DNA from: Atopsyche davidsoni
Lineage: Eukaryota > Arthropoda > Insecta > Trichoptera > Hydrobiosidae
NCBI GenBank assembly: GCA_022113835.1
Contig: JAILWY010000026.1
Location: forward strand, 3,616,001-3,680,000
Reading direction: 5' to 3'
DNA length: 64,000 nt
Under the pieces are notes generated by a model, which saw only the letters and a list, made by a program, of their open reading frames with translations, ran no database searches and was not told the origin of the DNA. Positions 58,014-64,000 of the stretch are shown here, piece by piece. Position 1 is the stretch's first letter. Each line of letters opens with the position of its first letter. The translations under genes were made by a program, and so were the position numbers.

Positions 58014-58640
58014 TATACATTTTCAATGATTACTATTTATACGAGGTGTGAGATCGTATATATGTGAATCGGTTACTTGAATTATGAACAAAAAACATAT
58101 ATTTTAGCTGTTATTAAAATTATATATATAGAAAGCTAATTTACGAAATACATTTCATAAAAAAAAAATCTGTTATAATTCTTTACACTGATTTTAAATT
58201 TGTGCGTTATATATTGTAATGCTTATGAATAACACTGTAAATATTTAAATTCGTTGATTTATAACGAGCAAGTATTTTTCGCGGTGGATCGCTTAAAATA
58301 GCTTGTGAGTCATTTCCGCGGCCCGCGGGTCATTCTTTACTCACCAGTGTGCAACGCTTATAAACATATTTTTTTCCTACTTATATTTTATATCGTTTAA
58401 CAAACAAGCATAGAGCTATCGAATATATATTTAAATACAAATAAGCTACCCCTGAGACAGTAGTATGCAGATTTATACCATTGTTTCGCTTAGTATAAAC
58501 AGCCTGTCTGATTATCTGTTTTATATGTCTCTCGCTGTAGATAATTTTAAAAACTCTTCTCTCACAGAATTTTGAGAATCCTCAGTATAATAACAACACG
58601 CATAGAATAAACATTAAAAATCCCTAAAGTATGCAAGTTA
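58014..58640. other. AT-rich noncoding stretch, nothing recognised
   Basis: Contains a short GC patch (CCGCGGCCCGCGGG) at about 58,316-58,329. Confidence 0.5.
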
Positions 58641-58649
58641 ATGCTCAGC

Positions 58650-59100
58650 GATTTTTCCACGCCTCCCTCGCAGCTCGTCTCGATCGCCTAGTTGGCCGCG
58701 GACATCGCAGGGAAGTCAGTCGTAATACGTTTTTAATTCGAGCCTAAACTGAGATTCATCACTTTCTGGATTGTAAAGCCGCACATCCACCGCTAATGCC
58801 GGGTTATCTCGCCTAATAATAGCAACACTCGCCATCCGCGCCTAATCACACACGAATTATTTACCTGTACAAATACCGCGGCGGGGTACACCGTTACGGC
58901 CCGAGGTCGTCCATTTACCTTTAGAGAATGCATCGCACATATCGCATTCTCGACTCTTGGCGTGCTCTCCTGCGTTAGAGCCCCTTTGAAAAAAATCCCC
59001 CTTTGTTGTGTTTGATTTGTCACAAATTAATTTTGTACGCACGAATTGCAGGTATCAAGTTGAATCACGCCATATAAAGCTGAGAACCGTGGGACGTCAC
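58650..59100. promoter_or_regulatory. Moderately GC-rich block, candidate regulatory element
   Basis: A long block of even composition at about 58,655-59,000. It holds CCCCTTTGAAAAA and CCCTTTGTTG near 58,980-59,008, which resemble TCF/LEF and SOX sites. Two minus-strand frames of 61-76 codons have no known domain. Function inferred from composition and motifs only. Confidence 0.25.
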
Positions 59101-60660
59101 TTTGGGGTAATTTAATTTACTCACGCTGAAAAAGATGAATGGCTCACCTGCCATTCAAAAAATTTCACGGCTCTAAAGCGCTTAATTTTTTTCAAAGTAA
59201 AAATATAGTTTGTGAAGGGTTTGGTAAATTTTTAATTTGATTTTGATATTATCATTGTAAAAATATATTAAACTTTACTGTTATAATGTTTTAAGTAAAA
59301 ACTTATTTTGTATCTGAATCTGGCACCCAAAACGTTTTTTCACATTTTAAAATATCTTCAGAAATAGTAACTCAGTACTGAAAAAAATGTATTATATTTA
59401 CAACATCGCGACCGTTTTTTTTTTTTGTTTTCACAATTAGTTTGTCATTAACTTACTTATGATATGTAAAAACCAAAAAAAATGTTAATGATACCAAAAA
59501 TGTATGCCAAATGTAGGCTTGGAATGATTCAAATGAATACTTTTATACGAATGTAAAAAAAACACAAAACCACTGTTATGTACTTAATTAATAAAACTGT
59601 AATGTTTTAAGTTTATTCTTACTGCTTTTGCGTGCCCTCACAATTAGCGCGCATGTTAAATGAATGTTTATAAAATGTGAAATGAGCTTTTTACTATTCA
59701 GTAAATTACTTTCGTAAAAATACCATCAGTCGACGGTATTTTCTTATACATAAAATATCTCGTTTGCCATTGAATTGTGCTTTAACGCCAAGGAAAGATT
59801 GAAATCTGCAATGTAAATTATACGAAGGTGTAACACTATAAAGTTAATAATGGGGAGCATAAATAACGCTTGGGAGTGTCAGTCCATAACCTCAGGAGGG
59901 CTATCTCCTGAATAATTGAACTGAAATACATCGACGTTGAACTCAGAATCTACTAGCTCTGTTTATGGCTCAAGTCTTCACCTTACATAATATATCAAAT
60001 AAATGGAAATCTACTGAATCCAAGGATAATTGCTCGCGCCGTGTTTACATATAAAGGCCAAGATGTTCCTGTGGACACATTGTTGTTTTTTTTTTATTTA
60101 TTTGGTAGGTTTACTTTAAATAATTTTAGAGATATTTATTATATAATTGAAGAGGGTAATACATGGGTACTTTACCCTCAATCTACCTAATATATTTTGG
60201 ATGTACAAACATACCGGTTTCTCTCAATCATGTATTACTTACTGATGAAGAAGTACGGAGTTATCGCGAATTTGAAATTCAAATTTTTGTTTTAACTACT
60301 TAATTTCTTTCAAATCTTTTTTTTTACACAGCGTTCAGAGTACTTAATGTACCAAACAAATATTAATTACAGAATCCAAAGATAATCGTTTCCGCTGTAT
60401 CTAAAAAAGAAAAACCAAGATAATGTTTTGTAGTATTATTATGATTTTTTATGCAAACACTTAAATATAAACAATTATTAAATAAATAATGCATTTCGCT
60501 GTCTACAGAAAACCTGATGATATTTACTAGTCTCATATACATCTAGAATTACTCTTTGAAACACACGTAATGATTTGTCGATTTTTAAAACAATCAAATA
60601 GTAAATAAAGTTACCAACATTCTTACCAACTCATTATTGAATAATTTGAACTGTAACTTG
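59101..60660. other. AT-rich noncoding stretch, nothing recognised
   Basis: No exon, RNA gene or bounded repeat visible. Confidence 0.55.
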
Positions 60661-60685
60661 TTGTCACGAAATTTGTTAAGAAGTG

Positions 60686-61093
60686 TTATGTGACAACCCA
60701 AAGTGCTAATAAATCTTCTATTCTTTCACTTAAGTCTTTGTTCCTTACAAATGAACATTCATAAAGGAAGTGGACTTCGCTGCTCTTCCCTATAACAATT
60801 AACTTTACTTAAATAGCTTTATTTTACGATATGTAATTTAAGTTCATATGTTGTTGCATCTTTTAACACAATCCTTTTTCTACCCATTCTCTTAATGGCT
60901 CCAATGGCTGCGTCCATTGTTGTATGTCCATATGTTTGTTTCGGTGCAGGACTACGTCCTTTTGTTGTAATATGTCAATATATACCAATGTACTTAGAAA
61001 GCTAGAACATAACTCGCCTGACCACCGAACGAGACGCTGTCTGTCTGTCGGTGTGAATAAATCTACAATAATTGTCAATTGAAAGTCTATCAT
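60686..61093 (-). other. Two adjacent unrecognised minus-strand open frames
   Basis: The upstream frame (61,093 to 60,863) has 76 codons starting MIDFQLTIIVDLFTPTDRQR and ending EPLREWVEKGLC. About 60 bases further on, a frame without an ATG gives about 42 codons, including GKSSEVHFLYECSFVRNKDL, to a TAA at 60686-60688. Both have balanced, protein-like composition, unlike most frames here. A GGGTAGAA donor-like and a TTGTTATAG acceptor-like site lie between them, though the phase does not join cleanly. It could be an old retrogene, a transposon remnant or chance. No family recognised. Confidence 0.2.
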
Positions 61094-61149
61094 TTATCGA
61101 CGTTGAACGAGAGTCCTTCAAATATTGTGCATCCGCGGGAGTCACATGT

Positions 61150-63700
61150 CAAGCTAGTGACGTTCCGAGACGAGGCACATAACAAGAAGTATTTGATTTT
61201 ATGTTAATTTGTAACCATCAGAGAATATAACTAAATCTAAGGGTAGATTGATTACACGTTTCTATGATAAATATTACATGAATATAACTAAACTCAGAGT
61301 CTAATTTGTATACATATTTATTGCTTCAATAATAATAAAAACCACCAATAATTTTCCTTGTAGATTTTTTAGGTACTTTTTTTAATGCTTTAAGTATAAA
61401 TTTAAGCATACTTGATTGGAGATACGTTCACTTATCCCCTTTATTGACATGTGTTGTATTTAGAATCAATCAAACAATATGATTGAATACTTTTTCAGCG
61501 AGTCCGCTGGCTGGACGAGCGCCCACTTAATTACATTTAAATAGACTCGCTACATAAAAAACGCACATGACTTGCAACATTCTACAATGGCTACTTTTCA
61601 AAGGATTGCGATCAGTGTTGGCTTATTAATTTTTATGGCTAGTTTAGCATGATTTTTTATTGTTATTTTTACATCACAACAAAGGTTCAATGCTCTTTTA
61701 ATACAATTTATTTCGTTTTTCTTAGAACTCCTTGCGAGAAGCAGTCGCATTGAGTTATTAAAGTATTAGCGAATTGATGAGTAGTATTGTTTCGATGGAT
61801 TTTTTTTAATTAAAATTTTTAACTGAACTCAAAGATATGGTGTATTTGACGGGTTGTCAACAATCACTTTCATTTATCAGCCTTTAAGAAACCAGCTGTA
61901 TGTTTTTGGATTGTACATTTTTATAATGCACCTGGTTGCTAATTACATACATTTATCGATTAATATCTATAATAGCTTTTTAGGTTCAATTTAAATTTTA
62001 CAGTCTCATTGTCATTACACGTCGACGACACAATATGTCTCTGACACTTTTTTTTACTAAATGTAAATTATAATCTCGATTAACATAACAAAGCACAATG
62101 ATAATGTTAAATGTTAACTGGCCCGTTTAATCACGAGCTTTGCATTTGTCTTTCTTCGTAAGAGTCGCTATTGTTTTATAGAATTTTAAATCACAATCGG
62201 GCGTGGGTGTTACAAAATATCATTTCATTTTCTGTTTTAAATTTATGGCGACCGTGACATTTCCTCGGTATGGCATTTACTCGGTGTAATTTCTGAAATA
62301 TCTCACTTGTTGTAATACTTGCTGGAGAGAGATGCAAAGAAATTGCAGACATCGTGATCTGATACTGATATTACATCATGTAAGGTTATTTGTCAAAAAA
62401 TTTCTTGTTCAGTATTGCAAATCTAAAACATAGATATCGCCTGAACACAGGAAACTACATTTTAATTCTCCTAAAATTCCATAATTTATTTTTCACTTAT
62501 CAACAAAACAATTTCTAGTGTAGACGATGCTCTATTTTGATATTCAGATCGATGAGTTGAAGATGCAAGAAAGTCCACATGTTTGATATTTTCTCCAAAA
62601 GTACAAAATGTCGAATGTTCAATGTTATATTCTGCCTTTGTAGTTTTTAAATTGGTTTTCTGGTCGGGAGTTCTTTGTTCTGTCGCAATGACAAGTAATT
62701 TATTACATGATCACAAAAAATATGAACATGACAACGATTTAAATAAACGCTCCAAGAGGGTCTATTCGGAGGGTTTATTTGTTTTAAAACTAATAAGTTA
62801 GTTTTAAAATTAACAGTATGGCCAGGGAAGGAATTTTAAAGTGGCGTTTCTAGGAAATCTTGGATAAGGACTGCTTTAGTAACTATGAACAATTTACGTC
62901 TTTGTTTTATGTTACCAGATGTAGTGGATACTATAATAAATTTTACAGTCGGCGTGCATGTATTTAAAATAAAATTAGCATTAAGAAGTGTCTTATTTCT
63001 GATAAATATTCTTCGTATTTTTATTCACGAACAAAGATTATTGTATCGTTAATAAATATTTTGCTGCCAAAATATATTTTCTACTAAATTATAAACATTA
63101 TATTTCTACAAATAAACGAATAACTCATAACTATTCGGAAATCACTTATTTTCAAGCTTTCTTACTGGCTTTATAGCTACTTTGAATTGTTGTAGAATAT
63201 TGTTTAATGGCGTTGTACACCGTTTTTTTCTTATTTTCAGATTTAACAGTGTTAACGCCTGAAGATCTGTAAAACTATAAAATAAAAGCGGGTTATGACG
63301 AGAATATGACGTCGTAAACCATGATTTATTTAGACCTGCTCTAGCGAATGGCTTTGCGTAAGGAGTTTAACTTTAACTGCAGTATTTCATCCACTAATAA
63401 ATCATTACAAATTAAATTAACTGCTCGTTATTCTCACAATACAAACGGTTTCATAGTTTGTTTTCAAAAGTACTGTATAAATCTTCAACGAACTGATATA
63501 ATTTGAAAAACTTTACACTTAAACTAATAAATTTGAACAGCTTACCTTCGGAGATTACAAATTTAATAGTGAGCGCTTTCATTTTTTAACCCTAACAAGA
63601 GTTTTAAAATTATTATGAGACAATTATTGTGTGGAAACTATGTCTTTTTTTCGTGTTATGCATCTCATTGTATTTTGATTTATTATTAATCTATAATATA
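61150..63700. other. AT-rich noncoding stretch, nothing recognised
   Basis: No exon, RNA gene or bounded transposon seen. Confidence 0.55.
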
Positions 63701-63706
63701 TTATTT

Positions 63707-63887
63707 AATGATAAAAGTACCTTTGTATTTTGTCTTCACTTTGAGTTTATTAAAATTATTTGCATTACTAGTTTCGACTCACTACACTGGGTCATCATCA
63801 GATGCTTAACTAAACATCGAAACAAGTAATGCAAATAATTTTAATAAACTCAAAGTGAAGACAAAATACAAAGGTACTTTTATCATT
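63707..63887. mobile_element. Fold-back element: 71-bp arms, 39-base loop
   Basis: Left arm 63707-63777 and right arm 63817-63887 are inverse complements with a single mismatch. The loop contains CTGGGTCATCATCAGATGC. The right arm as read includes TCGAAACAAGTAATGCAAAT and AATAAACTC. Such near-perfect palindromes resemble fold-back MITEs or snap-back retrotransposed sequences. Transcribed, it would form a long double-stranded RNA hairpin. No target duplication was clear. Confidence 0.85.
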
Positions 63888-64000
63888 ATAATAATGGATC
63901 TTCACGAATCAAACGCCTTGTCCCTCAACAGGATATTATTAATCTCGTGAAGATTTGGACCACGGTAGCGTTTGGCCAGTAATATTATTAGTCGCTAAGT
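63888..64000. other. Window end, nothing recognised
   Basis: Short unassigned sequence, moderately AT-rich. Confidence 0.4.

Noticed and set aside
1..64000. CRISPR array, bacterial operons, rRNA or known microRNA genes
   Set aside because: No regularly spaced direct repeats with unique spacers, no operon-like gene packing, and no match by eye to rRNA, U6 or common animal microRNA sequences.

Overview
The window looks like AT-rich, gene-poor DNA from an animal, most probably an insect or other arthropod. Only repeats point to the host: a Tc1 element with an arthropod-style TATA and TCAGT initiator, a non-LTR (LINE) fragment of R1/I type, tRNA-Thr-derived SINEs, and hAT, pogo/Tigger, mariner and piggyBac-type MITEs. 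No host gene was identified with confidence, and nothing is organised like a bacterial or viral genome. It reads best as intergenic or intronic DNA; the species cannot be named from sequence alone.

Layout. 1-5 kb is featureless AT-rich DNA. 5-15 kb holds a GC pocket at 5.0-5.2 kb, tRNA-like SINE relics, a polypyrimidine tract, a long TA microsatellite (9.3 kb), a hAT MITE (9,986-10,408), a (CATGGGGGGGG)n tract (11.8 kb) and an E-box-rich pocket (12.7-12.9 kb). A nearly complete Tc1 element lies at 15,668-17,299; its transposase is interrupted by one stop inside a perfect 59-bp hairpin. 17.3-27.7 kb is mostly AT-rich, with small repeats, a nuclear-receptor/E-box pocket at 21.4 kb and two short perfect hairpins. 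27.7-35 kb has a SINE with a 12-bp target duplication, a second copy of the hAT MITE with a perfect 8-bp target duplication, a 5'-truncated LINE with a 12-bp target duplication, and a pogo/Tigger MITE whose right end is iterated in tandem. 35-50 kb is mainly AT-rich with scattered GC-richer islands (37.8, 38.8, 43.2, 44.2, 46.7 kb), two of which hold short possible exons. 50-58 kb is repeat-dense: a SINE with an inverted 5' part, a mariner remnant, a second Tigger composite, a CpG-rich island (56.5-56.8 kb), and a nest in which a piggyBac-type MITE splits a palindromic SINE next to a small TA-type MITE. The window ends with a 181-bp fold-back element.

The most notable structures are: the in-frame hairpin that breaks the Tc1 transposase; the two head-to-head SINEs (one has an 18-bp flanking repeat and fits twin priming); the Tigger family with repeated right ends at two loci; and four CACGTG boxes spaced exactly 10 bp apart. 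Apart from the repeats, GC-richer islands with dense motifs in an AT-rich background could be regulatory elements or small exons, but this needs comparison with related species.
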